From: Shimia sp.
GTDB taxonomy: Bacteria > Pseudomonadota > Alphaproteobacteria > Rhodobacterales > Rhodobacteraceae
DNA: 64,000 nt
Direction of reading: 5' to 3'
Assembly: GCF_022448905.1 (NCBI RefSeq)
Contig: NZ_JAKVCW010000005.1
Location: forward strand, 62,001-126,000
The notes below the pieces were generated by a model, which was not told the DNA's origin, made no database searches, and saw only the letters and a list, made by a program, of their open reading frames with translations. The position numbers and the translations under genes are program-made. Shown here one piece after another: positions 24,991-35,083 of the stretch; within the stretch, counting starts at the first letter, position 1, and every line of letters begins with the position of its first letter.

Positions 24991-26772
24991 ATGCACTACG
25001 ACAGCCGTATCACGGGCGACACCATCTCATGTGTTTTCACACCGGAGCGCGCCCTGACGGCCCCGGTTTTCTGTTTCTCCGGTATGGGGCCATTTGAGGC
25101 GCTTTCAGGTGGAACAGTGACAAAAACCCTGGGCAGCTACACCGAGATTGCCTTGCCAAATCTCAAGGCGAATGAAGCCTATACATTGGAAATCCAGTAT
25201 GCGGGTGGGTTCAAACCCGCCAACCGCGCCTGGTTGCCACTTGGCCCGTATCTGCGCCATGGCAAAGAAATCATCGAACTGCCCAAGGCTGACTCCGGCT
25301 GCCGCCCGCAGATATTGCCGGATTTGGGCCCAATCGACGGCCTGCCGCTGGTGCCGCAGCCTCAAAGCTGGACACCAGCTGAAGGCGTGCTTGAGGTTTC
25401 TGGATTTGTCTGTGATCGCGCGGCGTTTGAAAGCGTGGCGGCCTTGGCCGCGCGTCGTGGTTGGTCTTTTGTGGGTGACACTGAGGTGTCGGTTGAGGCT
25501 GCAGACTTGCCAGAAGATGCCTATGAGCTGGAGATTTCTGAAGATGGCGTGACCCTGCGTGCAGGTGATTTTGGTGGCGAGTTTTACGGCGCGATCACCC
25601 TGCTGACGTTGCTGCAACACAGTGCGCTTCCCTGTGGTGTGATCAAGGATGCGCCTCGGTTTGCCTGGCGGGGTCAACATCTGGACACAGCCCGTCATTA
25701 CTATGAACCGCAGACCATTCTGGACCTGCTCGACCTGATGGCGCTGTTGAAGTTCAACCGCTTCCATTGGCATTTTGCCGACGATGAAGCCTTCCGCTTG
25801 GAGATCGAGTGTTTCCCGGAGCTTTGGCAGAAGACGGCTATCTGTGGCGAAGGCCACCTGTTGCCAGCCCTGTTCTCCGGCGCGGTTGAGGCCGGTGGCA
25901 GCTATTCCAAAGACACCGCGCGGGAGATCATCGCCCACGCCAAGGCGCTCAACATTGAGGTGTTGCCGGAAATCGAAGTGCCGGCGCATGCGATTGCCCT
26001 GACCCATGTGTTCCCTGAGTTGCGCGATCCAAGCGACAACGGTGCTGAGGTCAGTGTGCAGGGTTACAAAGGTAATGCGGTGAACCCGGCGATCGCCCGC
26101 ACTTGGGATGTGCTAGAGGCGATCATGGCCGAGGTTGGCGCGTTGTTCCCGTTCAACCACCTGCACCTTGGGTGTGATGAATTGCCAGAAGGCACCTGGA
26201 TGGGCAGCCCGTTGGCGCGGGATCTGATGAAGCGTGAAGGCCTGGAAACCACTGATGACCTGCAGGGTTGGATGATGCAGAAGCTGGGCGCAAAGGCCGT
26301 GGAAAACGGCCAGCGGCCCTGTGCCTGGGAAGAAGCCGCCAAAGGCGCCAACGGCGGGATTGCCAATGGCGCGATCCTGTTCAGCTGGACCGGACAGGGG
26401 CCAGGTTTGGAGGCGGCGCGCAATGGCTATGACGTGGTCATGAGCCCGGCGCAGCACGTTTATCTCGACATGGCGCACACCAGCGACAAGGACGACTGGG
26501 GAGCGAATTGGGCTGCGTTTGTCTCGCTTACAGACACGATCAACTGGGAGCCGGTGCCGGAAGCGGACCTTGTAGAGCGCATCATTGGCGTGCAGGGCAC
26601 CTTCTGGTCAGAGTTCACCACACGGGACGATCAACTTTGGCCAATGTTGATGCCGCGTATGTTGGGAGTCAGTTCCAAAGCCTGGCAGGTCGAGTGCGTG
26701 AGTGCCGACGACCTGATCCGTCTGGCGCATGTCTACAATAGTCTGCCGGGGGCAGAGGTCTGGACTGGATAA
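24991..26772 (+). CDS. GH20 beta-N-acetylhexosaminidase, apparently cytoplasmic
   Basis: 593 aa. An N-terminal non-catalytic region (about 1-200) precedes a GH20 TIM barrel that opens at FAWRGQHLDTARHYY and carries the catalytic pair Asp396-Glu397 in HLGCDE, substrate-assisted catalysis in this family. No signal peptide follows the ATG at 24991, so it probably cleaves imported chitobiose or glycan fragments inside the cell. It starts 1 nt after the regulator stop and forms one transcript with it. The alternative TTG 27 nt upstream lies inside the regulator gene and is unlikely. Confidence 0.9.
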   Translation: MHYDSRITGDTISCVFTPERALTAPVFCFSGMGPFEALSGGTVTKTLGSYTEIALPNLKANEAYTLEIQYAGGFKPANRAWLPLGPYLRHGKEIIELPKADSGCRPQILPDLGPIDGLPLVPQPQSWTPAEGVLEVSGFVCDRAAFESVAALAARRGWSFVGDTEVSVEAADLPEDAYELEISEDGVTLRAGDFGGEFYGAITLLTLLQHSALPCGVIKDAPRFAWRGQHLDTARHYYEPQTILDLLDLMALLKFNRFHWHFADDEAFRLEIECFPELWQKTAICGEGHLLPALFSGAVEAGGSYSKDTAREIIAHAKALNIEVLPEIEVPAHAIALTHVFPELRDPSDNGAEVSVQGYKGNAVNPAIARTWDVLEAIMAEVGALFPFNHLHLGCDELPEGTWMGSPLARDLMKREGLETTDDLQGWMMQKLGAKAVENGQRPCAWEEAAKGANGGIANGAILFSWTGQGPGLEAARNGYDVVMSPAQHVYLDMAHTSDKDDWGANWAAFVSLTDTINWEPVPEADLVERIIGVQGTFWSEFTTRDDQLWPMLMPRMLGVSSKAWQVECVSADDLIRLAHVYNSLPGAEVWTG

Positions 26773-26783
26773 ATCGGGAAAAA

Positions 26784-26859
26784 TGGTGCCGCTGATAGGA
26801 CTCGAACCTACGACCCCATCATTACGAATGACGTGCTCTACCAGCTGAGCTACAGCGGC
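26784..26859 (-). tRNA. tRNA-Thr (anticodon CGT)
   Basis: A 76-nt cloverleaf on the minus strand including an encoded CCA end. The 7-bp acceptor stem GCCGCTG/CAGCGGC, the D-loop GCTCAGCTGGTAGAGC, anticodon loop with CGT between the stem strands GTCAT and ATGAT, and the T-arm with GGTTCGAGTCC are all complete. It lies in the convergent-free gap after the hexosaminidase gene. tRNA genes are common integration sites, but no integrase is next to it. Confidence 0.95.
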
Positions 26860-27123
26860 GCCGATGCGGTGTATAAAAGTGCCCCGCAGCCATGGCAAGC
26901 CCATTTCAAAACGCGCGCTCCGGTGGGCGTTTTCTTTGTTAATAGTCGGGCTTTTCGACAATGTACCTGAACGCGAAATTTTCGCGAATTAAACATGTGC
27001 CATCAAGACACCTTTAATGCCTTTGCCTCTATTTAGTGGCAATGCTGACGCGCGGCGCAAACCTGTTTGGGGGCGCATGAGGCAGCGGTCGGTTTGGTCA
27101 TTTTGAAGCGAAGAGGGTTTGGT

Positions 27124-27933
27124 ATGCACGGTGATGACAACACACTGCTCTTCGTGGACGCTGTCTCTCAATCCTTTCGTCCGGCCAAAAGTGGCTGGTT
27201 TGGTTCCAAGGCGGAAACCCGTCCCATCCATAACGTGACTTTGCAAGTGGCGCAGGGGGAGGTTGTGGGCATCGTCGGTAAGCGCGCGGCAGGAAAACAG
27301 ACATTGGCGCGGACCATCCTTGGTCTCACAAAGCCGGAAGTGGGTAAGGTGACCTTTCTGGGACAGGACATTGCCAAGCTGACCCGTGCAGACAAGCGCA
27401 AGTTGCGGCCTTTGATGCGGCAAGTGACGCCGCAATCGGTTGCGGAACTGGATGAGAGCCTGACCTCCCACGCGCTGTTGAGGGAGGCGTTGGTCGACGC
27501 CAAAGTCAGCAACGCGAACGAGCAGAAGCGGCGCATCGCAGAGGCCTTACGGCTTGTTGGTCTGGATCATGTTGCGGCGCAAAGTGAGCTTGAGGACTTG
27601 TCGCTGTTTCAGCAGCAGTTGGTGGCGATTGCCCATGCCATTGTGACCCGCCCACGGCTTGTGGTGGTGCAGGATCCCGCGCAAGGCTTGGATGTGTCGG
27701 TGCAGGCGCGCCTTCTGGATGTGCTGTTGAAGCTTCAGGATGAGCTACAGCTCTCCATGGTGATTTCCAGCACGGACATCGTGATGCTGGGCAGCCTGTG
27801 TGATCGGCTGGTTGTGCTCCGCTCTGGTGAGATTGTCGAGGAAGGGCTTGCGCAGCAATTGCTGGAAACGCCGCAGCATGCGCATTCAAAGATGTTGTTG
27901 CAGCAGGCGCGGGACAAAGAGCAGGCGGCATGA
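27124..27933 (+). CDS. Orphan OppF/DppF-like ABC ATPase with degenerate catalytic motifs
   Basis: 269 aa with the overall length and order of an oligopeptide-transporter ATPase domain, but nearly all ATP-handling motifs differ from consensus: Walker A is GKRAAGKQT (residues 52-60, Gln instead of Ser/Thr after Lys), the signature LSGGQ is LSLFQ (159-163), Walker B reads VVVQDPAQGLD (catalytic Glu position Asp184, preceding Asp is Gln183), and the switch His is Thr217. No permease or binding-protein gene is adjacent. ATG at 27124 has GAGGG 8 nt upstream. It may bind but probably does not efficiently hydrolyse ATP, and could be a regulatory or assembly protein (inference). The reading frame is intact, arguing against a simple pseudogene. 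Confidence 0.8.
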   Translation: MHGDDNTLLFVDAVSQSFRPAKSGWFGSKAETRPIHNVTLQVAQGEVVGIVGKRAAGKQTLARTILGLTKPEVGKVTFLGQDIAKLTRADKRKLRPLMRQVTPQSVAELDESLTSHALLREALVDAKVSNANEQKRRIAEALRLVGLDHVAAQSELEDLSLFQQQLVAIAHAIVTRPRLVVVQDPAQGLDVSVQARLLDVLLKLQDELQLSMVISSTDIVMLGSLCDRLVVLRSGEIVEEGLAQQLLETPQHAHSKMLLQQARDKEQAA

Positions 27934-28665
27934 CTATTCAGGAATGAGTTCCTGCCGTCCCTCTGCGGTGAGTTGCCAGACCCGCCCGTTTTCAAACACA
28001 GCCGCCGTGATCGCCTCGCCATAGCCAGCACCGGTGTCCAGATTCACGTGATTGCCAAAATGCGTGGGTCGCAACACCGGCGTGTGACCATGCACAACCA
28101 GCCAGGGGTGAGGGTGCGGATAGTTCAGGAAATCCTCTTTGATCCAGCACAAATCGTCATCCAACTGATCTTCCAAGGTGACTTCTGGGCGGATGCCGGC
28201 GTGCACAAACAACAAGGCGCCGTGCAACTTGGTATAGGGCAGCTGGGTTAAAAACGTGACGTGCTCATCAGGCACAGTGGCGCGGGCGGCGGCGTGGATT
28301 TCAGACAGGCGGGCTTCGGCGTCAAAGGTGAGGCCATAAGAGGCGAGGGTCTCGCGCCCGCCAAGGCGTTCATGCAGCCAATACAGATCGGGCCGCAGTC
28401 GCATGTCCACCCGGGGCGACGGCTCCAGAAAGAAGCGGAACATGCGGTCATGGTTGCCGGTCAGAACGGTCCAGTTTCGACCCTGTTTCAGCCCATTCAG
28501 AACAAATTCAATCACGCCCTTGCTGTCGGGGCCGCGATCTACGAGGTCTCCAAGGAACACAACTTCTGCATCCGGTCCACCATCAGCGACGATACGCGCC
28601 ATCACCTCTTCAAGCTTGTCGAGGTGTCCGTGGATGTCGCCGATGGCGTAAATAGGCATGGTCAT
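27934..28665 (-). CDS. Metallophosphoesterase / serine-threonine protein phosphatase family
   Basis: 243 aa. The calcineurin-like metallophosphatase motifs are complete: YAIGDIHGHLDKL at the N terminus, FLGDLVDRGPDSKG, LTGNHDRMF, and the C-terminal VVHGHTPVL. Similar in size to lambda-type/PrpA-like protein phosphatases. Substrate not evident; diadenosine tetraphosphate or phosphoprotein are family possibilities. The start overlaps the stop of the ClpP-like gene by ATGA, so both are made from one transcript. Confidence 0.88.
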   Translation of the reverse strand: MTMPIYAIGDIHGHLDKLEEVMARIVADGGPDAEVVFLGDLVDRGPDSKGVIEFVLNGLKQGRNWTVLTGNHDRMFRFFLEPSPRVDMRLRPDLYWLHERLGGRETLASYGLTFDAEARLSEIHAAARATVPDEHVTFLTQLPYTKLHGALLFVHAGIRPEVTLEDQLDDDLCWIKEDFLNYPHPHPWLVVHGHTPVLRPTHFGNHVNLDTGAGYGEAITAAVFENGRVWQLTAEGRQELIPE

Positions 28666-29249
28666 TTAAGGGCGTCTACAGATTGAATGATGCTGCCGCA
28701 CAGGCCGTAGTCGATGGCCTCTTGCGCGGTGAGCCAAAAGTCACGTGCGGTGTCGGCGGCGATTTTCTTTTTGGGTTGGCCGGTTGCGTCAGCAAACAGC
28801 GTATCAAAGCGGTCCCGCATGATGCGGATCTGTTGTGCTTGGATTTCCATGTCGGTGGCTTGACCACCAATGCCGCCGGAGGGTTGATGCAGCAGAAACC
28901 GCGTGTTGGGCAGGCAGAAGCGGTTTTCGGGTTTGGCGCCGACAAAGATCAATGCACCCGCGCTGGCCACCCAGCCAGTGCCGATGGTGCGCACGGTGGG
29001 TTTGATGAAGCCAATCATGTCATGCACCATGTCGCCGCTTTCTACATGACCACCTGGGGAAGAAATGAACATATTGATGGGCGCGTCGCTTTCTTCCGCC
29101 AAAGCCAGCAGATGTGTGGCGGTGCGCTGTGCCAGTTTGTCGTCGATTTGACCCGCCACAATCACATTGCGGCTTTGAAAGAAAAGCTGGTCAACGCGGG
29201 CTGGGGTTGCGGTGTCGTCTTGGGGTTTTTCGAGCAAAGTTGTGGTCAT
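28662..29249 (-). CDS. ClpP-family serine protease subunit (second-type, no Clp ATPase nearby)
   Basis: 195 aa. ClpP fold with ISSPGGHVESGD, catalytic Ser in GWVASAGALIF, His in FLLHQPSGG, and a downstream Asp in the expected C-terminal region. Somewhat divergent from housekeeping ClpP and lacking a clpX/clpA neighbour, so it is probably an additional ClpP paralogue. The ATG at 29249 follows GAGGAC; a longer upstream frame is non-homologous. Followed by the metallophosphatase in the same transcript. Confidence 0.85.
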   Translation of the reverse strand: MTTTLLEKPQDDTATPARVDQLFFQSRNVIVAGQIDDKLAQRTATHLLALAEESDAPINMFISSPGGHVESGDMVHDMIGFIKPTVRTIGTGWVASAGALIFVGAKPENRFCLPNTRFLLHQPSGGIGGQATDMEIQAQQIRIMRDRFDTLFADATGQPKKKIAADTARDFWLTAQEAIDYGLCGSIIQSVDALK

Positions 29250-29331
29250 ATCGCGGTCCTCGGTAACATGCATTGGATCAATGCCTACAATGTTCCTTGC
29301 CTTTGTCGGGAGTGCAACCAATCGGCGAATG

Positions 29332-29358
29332 AAAAACGCCGCCCCAAAAGGAGCGGCG
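29332..29358 (-). terminator. Rho-independent terminator of serA
   Basis: On the minus strand CGCCGCTCC-TTTT-GGGGCGGCG forms a 9-bp GC-rich stem (one G-T pair) followed by five T residues, 25 nt after the serA stop. Textbook intrinsic terminator. Confidence 0.85.
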
Positions 29359-29383
29359 CTTCAAATTTTGCAGAGGTCACACT

Positions 29384-30979
29384 TTAGGCAACGTCAAACA
29401 CCAAAGGCTTGATCTGGCGGAACATGTCGGTTTCAGCCAGTTTAGCACGGGCGTCTGCTGGAACCGGTTCATCCACATACAGCAGGGCGATGGCTTCGCC
29501 ACCGACATCTGCGCGGCCCAAGGTAAAGTTCGCGATGTTGACGCCATTGTCACCCAGAGTCTGACCCAGCGTGCCGATGATACCCGGCACATCTTCGTTG
29601 GTGGTGTAGAGCATGTTCTCACCCACCTCGGCGTCGATGTTGATGCCTTTGATCTGGATGAAACGTGGCTTGCCATCTGAGAACACGGTGCCCGCAATGG
29701 AGCGTTCGCGTTTGTCGGTCACCACGGTCACCTTGATGTAGCCATCAAAGGTGCCGGACTTGTCCTGGTTGGTGGTGGAGATCTGAATGCCACGCTCTTT
29801 GGCCACAACCGGCGCGGAGACCATGTTCACGTCCGGGTTGGCTTTTTTCATGATGCCCGCCACAACCGAGCAGTTCAGCGCCGCGAGGTTCATGTCAGAG
29901 ACAACACCGTCATAGAGGATGTTGATGGCTTTGATCGGCTCGTCGGTCATCTGACCGGAGAACGCGCCAAGGTGGTCGGCCAGCTTGATCCATGGACCCA
30001 TGACTTTGGCTTCCTCAGCCGTCACGGATGGCATGTTCAGCGCGTTTTCCACCGCGCCGGTCAGCAGGTAGTTGGACATCTGCTCGGCAACCTGCAGCGC
30101 CACGTTTTCCTGTGCCTCTGTGGTTGCCGCGCCCAGGTGCGGGGTGCAGACCACGTTTGGCAGGTTGAACAGGGCGTTTTCCTTGGCGGGCTCTTCTTTG
30201 AACACGTCAAAGGCGGCGCCAGCGACATGGCCGGATTTCAGCAGCTCGGCCAGCGCTTCTTCGTCCACCAGACCACCGCGGGCACAGTTGATAATGCGTA
30301 CGCCTTTTTTGGTTTTGGCGAGGTTCTCGGCAGAGAGAATGTTGGCAGTCTGCTCAGTGAACGGCACGTGCAAAGTGATGAAGTCGGCACGTGGCAGCAG
30401 CTCTTCAAGCTCAACTTTCTCAACACCCATTTTTGCGGCTTTTTCTTCAGACAGGAAGGGATCGTAGGCGATCACTTTCATCTTCAGGCCACGGGCGCGG
30501 TCACAGACGATGCCACCGATGTTGCCCGCGCCAATCACGCCGAGGGTTTTGTTGGTCAGCTCGGTGCCCATGAATTTGGACTTTTCCCATTTGCCTGCGT
30601 GGGTGGACTCGCTGGCCTCAGGGATTTGACGCGCCACGGCGAACATCATTGCAATCGCGTGCTCGGCGGTGGTGATCATGTTGCCAAACGGCGTGTTCAT
30701 CACGATCACGCCTTTCTTGGAGGCTGCTTCTTTGTCGACGTTGTCGGTACCGATGCCGGCGCGGCCGATGACTTTGAGGTTGTCGGCTTTTTCCAGCAGT
30801 TTGGCTGTGGCTTTGGTGGCGGAGCGGATCGCCAGACCGTCGTATTGGCCGATCACCTCGGCCAGCTTGTCTTTGTCCTTGCCGAGGTCAGGCATGAAGT
30901 CGACGTCGATGCCACGGTCGCGGAAGATCTGAACGGCGGTTTCGCTGAGTTTGTCGGAAACGAGTACTTTGGGAGCCAT
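29384..30979 (-). CDS. serA: D-3-phosphoglycerate dehydrogenase
   Basis: 531-aa cytosolic enzyme for the first step of serine synthesis (3-phosphoglycerate to phosphohydroxypyruvate, NAD). Full length for the long bacterial form: substrate and nucleotide domains with GVIGAGNIGGIVCDRARG, active-site Arg in INCARGGLVDEEAL, Glu and His in TPHLGAATTEAQ, an allosteric substrate-binding domain (about 310-450) and a C-terminal ACT domain (about 455-525) for serine feedback. Downstream of serC on the same strand and probably co-transcribed. Confidence 0.96.
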   Translation of the reverse strand: MAPKVLVSDKLSETAVQIFRDRGIDVDFMPDLGKDKDKLAEVIGQYDGLAIRSATKATAKLLEKADNLKVIGRAGIGTDNVDKEAASKKGVIVMNTPFGNMITTAEHAIAMMFAVARQIPEASESTHAGKWEKSKFMGTELTNKTLGVIGAGNIGGIVCDRARGLKMKVIAYDPFLSEEKAAKMGVEKVELEELLPRADFITLHVPFTEQTANILSAENLAKTKKGVRIINCARGGLVDEEALAELLKSGHVAGAAFDVFKEEPAKENALFNLPNVVCTPHLGAATTEAQENVALQVAEQMSNYLLTGAVENALNMPSVTAEEAKVMGPWIKLADHLGAFSGQMTDEPIKAINILYDGVVSDMNLAALNCSVVAGIMKKANPDVNMVSAPVVAKERGIQISTTNQDKSGTFDGYIKVTVVTDKRERSIAGTVFSDGKPRFIQIKGINIDAEVGENMLYTTNEDVPGIIGTLGQTLGDNGVNIANFTLGRADVGGEAIALLYVDEPVPADARAKLAETDMFRQIKPLVFDVA

Positions 30980-31062
30980 GTGGAGCGTCCTTTGATGTCG
31001 GTGGCCGAGTGCGGCCTGAATGGGGAAGGGGGTGCCCGGCGATGCCGCCGGGCTAAAGTCGC

Positions 31063-32211
31063 TTACGCTTGAGCGGCGATCTCGGCCTCAAAGGCCCAAG
31101 TCAACCATGGCAGCATGGCTTCAAGATCCGCGGTTTCAACCGTGCCACCACACCAGATGCGCAGACCGGCTGGCGCGTCGCGGTAGGCACCGATGTCCAG
31201 CGCGATGTTTTCCGCTTCCAGACGTTTGGCGACGGCCTTGGCAAAGGCTGCGCCGTCCTGAATACGGTCATCGGTGAACTTCAGACACACGGAGGTGTTG
31301 GAGCGGGTCGCGTCATTCTCGGCCAGATTGGCAATCCAGTCGTTGGCGTCGCAGAAATCAAACACGGCTTTGGCGTTGGCATCGGCGCGGGCGATCAGGC
31401 CATTCAGGCCGCCCTCGGAACGGGCCCAGTCCAGCGCGAAGAGGTAGTCTTCGACAGCCAGCATGGAGGGCGTGTTGATGGTCGCGCCGGTGAAGATGCC
31501 TTCGATAAGCTTGCCGCCTTTGGTCAGGCGGAAGATTTTTGGCAGCGGCCAGGCCGGGGTGTAGCTTTCCAGACGTTCTACGGCACGTGGCGAGAGCACA
31601 ATCACACCATGAGCTGCTTCACCGCCCAGCACTTTCTGCCAGGAGAAGGTGGTCACATCCAGCTTGTCCCATGGCAGGTCCATGGCGAACGCAGCGGAGG
31701 TGGCGTCGCAGATGGTCAGGCCGTCGCGGTCATCGGCAATCCAGTCGGCGTTGGGCACGCGCACGCCGGAGGTAGTGCCGTTCCAGGTGAAGACAACGTC
31801 GTTGTTTTTGGTATCAACGGTGGCGAGATCCACGATCTGACCATAGTCAGCGGTCTTCACCTCAGCGTCGATTTTCAGCTGTTTCACCACGTCGGTGACC
31901 CAGCCTGCGCCAAAGCTTTCCCATGCGAGCATTTCAACTTTGCGCGCGCCGAGAAGGGACCAGAGTGCCATTTCAACCGCGCCGGTGTCAGATGCTGGCA
32001 CAATGCCAATGCGGTAATCTGCGGGGATGCCCAAAACCTCGCGGGTGCCTTCGATGGCGTCCTTCAGCTTGGCTTTGCCAACAGCTGCGCGGTGGCTGCG
32101 ACCCAGAGCGGCGTCGGCCAGTTTTGTGACATCAAATGTGGGGGGTTTGGCACAGGGGCCAGAGGAAAAACGCGGGTTGGCCGGCCGCGTAGCCGGTTGC
32201 TGAGTAGCCAT
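31063..32211 (-). CDS. serC: Phosphoserine aminotransferase
   Basis: 382-aa PLP enzyme, second step of serine synthesis. It shows [13 protein letters not shown] at the N terminus, the PLP lysine in [15 protein letters not shown], and [14 protein letters not shown]. It belongs to the alphaproteobacterial/archaeal-like SerC subgroup by its length and N-terminal sequence. ATG at 32211 is chosen because the conserved SSGPCAKPP begins soon after; in-frame codons upstream fall in the leader RNA. A serC-leader-like hairpin precedes it; serA follows after 83 nt. Confidence 0.95.
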   Translation of the reverse strand: MATQQPATRPANPRFSSGPCAKPPTFDVTKLADAALGRSHRAAVGKAKLKDAIEGTREVLGIPADYRIGIVPASDTGAVEMALWSLLGARKVEMLAWESFGAGWVTDVVKQLKIDAEVKTADYGQIVDLATVDTKNNDVVFTWNGTTSGVRVPNADWIADDRDGLTICDATSAAFAMDLPWDKLDVTTFSWQKVLGGEAAHGVIVLSPRAVERLESYTPAWPLPKIFRLTKGGKLIEGIFTGATINTPSMLAVEDYLFALDWARSEGGLNGLIARADANAKAVFDFCDANDWIANLAENDATRSNTSVCLKFTDDRIQDGAAFAKAVAKRLEAENIALDIGAYRDAPAGLRIWCGGTVETADLEAMLPWLTWAFEAEIAAQA

Positions 32212-32262
32212 CAATGCTATCCTTACAGATAAATGCCTCTCGTTGGGGAGAGGTGTCCCACC
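32212..32262 (-). ncRNA. serC-leader-like RNA motif
   Basis: Directly upstream of serC on the minus strand a 6-bp perfect stem CCTCTC/GAGAGG with a CCCAAC loop is followed by TCTGTAAGGATAGC and the start codon. A conserved serC leader element is known upstream of serC in Alphaproteobacteria (Rfam family serC). The position and arrangement (hairpin just before the ribosome-binding region) fit, but the exact match was not computed. Confidence 0.55.
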
Positions 32263-32379
32263 GACCGAGATAGAAGGGATGCTGCGGCTGCACAACAGGC
32301 AAAATTCGCGATCACGACAGTTTGCACATCAAAAGCGACGTGCGGCGACCACTATCGGAAACTTTTCGTTTCGCGGGGG

Positions 32380-33378
<999 letters not shown>

Positions 33379-33442
33379 TTAAGCGGCTCTGCGTGGTCTA
33401 TGCAGCGGTAGATTGCCGCGACCCTGTAAAACCGAGGTTTTG

Positions 33443-34321
33443 ATGTATACCGCCACGCTTCTGACATCCCCGACATCCGCCAATTTGGACCCTGCTTTGG
33501 TTGATAACCTGCGCAATGCCTGGGGCGGTGGAGATGCTGTTTGGCTGGCACCGGATGAGGCGGCGGAGTTCAGCTTGCCAGCGATGCCAGACAACCGGTG
33601 GGACGTTTGGGCGGACTTACAGAAGATGGGTGTGGACCTTGTGGTGCTGCCTACCGAGGGGCGTCGTAAAAAGATGCTGCTGGCGGATATGGACAGCACC
33701 ATGATCGAGCAGGAGTGCATCGATGAGCTGGCCGATGAGGCTGGCGTTGGTGAACGCGTCAAAGATATCACCGCGCGGGCGATGAACGGCGAGTTGGATT
33801 TCGAAGGTGCGCTGACGGAGCGGGTTGGGCTTCTCAAAGATCTTGATGAAGCTGTGATTGGCAAAGTGCTGGCGGAGCGCATCACCTTTATGCCCGGCGG
33901 CAAAGCGCTATTGGCAACGATGAAGGCGCAAGGTGCTTATGCCGCGCTGGTGTCTGGTGGGTTTACAGCGTTCACCGCCAAAGTTGCGGATGAACTGGGT
34001 TTTGATGAGAACCGCGCCAACACCTTGCTGGCGGAAGAGGGTAAGCTGACGGGAGATGTTGGCCGTCCGATCCTTGGGCGGGAGGCCAAAGTGCAGGCGC
34101 TCAAAGAGATCACTGAGCGCCTTGGGCTTGCCCATGATGATGTCATGGCCGTTGGGGATGGCGCCAATGATTTGGGCATGCTGGGTCTGGCGGGCGCCGG
34201 TGTTGCACTGCATGCCAAACCTTCGGTGGCGGCGGAATGTGACATCCGCATCAACCATGGGGATTTGACCGCGCTGCTCTATATTCAGGGCTACGCCCAA
34301 TCTGACTTCGAAGGCGTCTGA
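33443..34321 (+). CDS. serB: Phosphoserine phosphatase
   Basis: 292-aa HAD-family enzyme for the last step of serine synthesis. After an ACT-like N-terminal part (about 1-70) the HAD motifs appear: LLADMDSTMIEQECIDEL (nucleophile Asp in DMDST), VSGGFTAF, and VGDGANDLGMLGLAG. ATG at 33443 follows CGAGG. Together with serC and serA it completes the pathway within 5 kb, though on the opposite strand. Confidence 0.95.
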   Translation: MYTATLLTSPTSANLDPALVDNLRNAWGGGDAVWLAPDEAAEFSLPAMPDNRWDVWADLQKMGVDLVVLPTEGRRKKMLLADMDSTMIEQECIDELADEAGVGERVKDITARAMNGELDFEGALTERVGLLKDLDEAVIGKVLAERITFMPGGKALLATMKAQGAYAALVSGGFTAFTAKVADELGFDENRANTLLAEEGKLTGDVGRPILGREAKVQALKEITERLGLAHDDVMAVGDGANDLGMLGLAGAGVALHAKPSVAAECDIRINHGDLTALLYIQGYAQSDFEGV

Positions 34322-34324
34322 TCT

Positions 34325-35083
34325 GTGTTTGAATTTGGACTGGAAGGCCTGCTGATCCTTTTGGCAGCGGGATTTTTTGCCGGGTTTGTCGACGCGATTG
34401 CGGGCGGCGGGGGTTTGATCACCTTGCCGGCTTTGATGATCGCTGGTGTGCCACCGGTGGCGGCGCTCGCGACCAATAAGATCCAGGGCATGTTTGGCTC
34501 CGGCACGGCGGCGTATTCCTATGCCAAAAGCGGTCTGGTGAACCTGCGCGAGCAGCTTTTGCCCGCCGGTCTGGCCTTTGCTGCCTCTTTGGCGGGGGCC
34601 TTGCTGGTCTCCGTGCTGCCCACCGACTGGATCCGCCTCATCTTGCCGGTTTTGCTGATTGGTATCGCGCTGTTCTTTGCCTTCCGCAAAGACCCGGGCG
34701 ACATGGACAAAACCGCGCGCCTGTCGCCTTTGGCCTTCACCCGGACAGCGGTGCCCTTTGTTGGCGCGTATGACGGTTTGCTTGGTCCGGGGGCTGGCAG
34801 TTTCTACATGATCGCTTTTGTCGCGCTGGGCGGCTACTGCATTCTGAAAGCCACGGCCCACACCAAGCTTTTGAACTTTGCCTCCAATGTCGGCGGCTTG
34901 GCTGGCTTCATCCTGGTGGCTGAACCCCTCTGGGCGATCGGTCTGGCGATGGGCGTGATGCAGATGCTTGGCGCGGCTTTGGGAGCCAAGATGGCAATGG
35001 CCAAAGGCGCAAAACTCATCCGCCCGTTGCTTGTGGTCACATCCATGGTGCTGGCGTTGAAGCTGTTGTGGGACGTGCTGTGA
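34325..35083 (+). CDS. TSUP family sulfite/organosulfonate exporter (TauE/SafE)
   Basis: 252-aa membrane protein with about eight hydrophobic segments in the TauE/SafE two-repeat pattern: GFFAGFVDAIAGGGGLITLP in the first repeat and GAYDGLLGPGAGSFYMIAFV in the second. Members export sulfite, sulfoacetate or related C2-sulfur compounds; the substrate here is unknown. Start is GTG at 34325, 3 nt after the serB stop, so probably co-transcribed with serB. Confidence 0.9.
   Translation: MFEFGLEGLLILLAAGFFAGFVDAIAGGGGLITLPALMIAGVPPVAALATNKIQGMFGSGTAAYSYAKSGLVNLREQLLPAGLAFAASLAGALLVSVLPTDWIRLILPVLLIGIALFFAFRKDPGDMDKTARLSPLAFTRTAVPFVGAYDGLLGPGAGSFYMIAFVALGGYCILKATAHTKLLNFASNVGGLAGFILVAEPLWAIGLAMGVMQMLGAALGAKMAMAKGAKLIRPLLVVTSMVLALKLLWDVL

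Noticed and set aside
26784-27123. Possible integrative element at the tRNA-Thr gene
   Set aside because: No integrase, no repeat of the tRNA 3' end was seen downstream and neighbouring genes look chromosomal.
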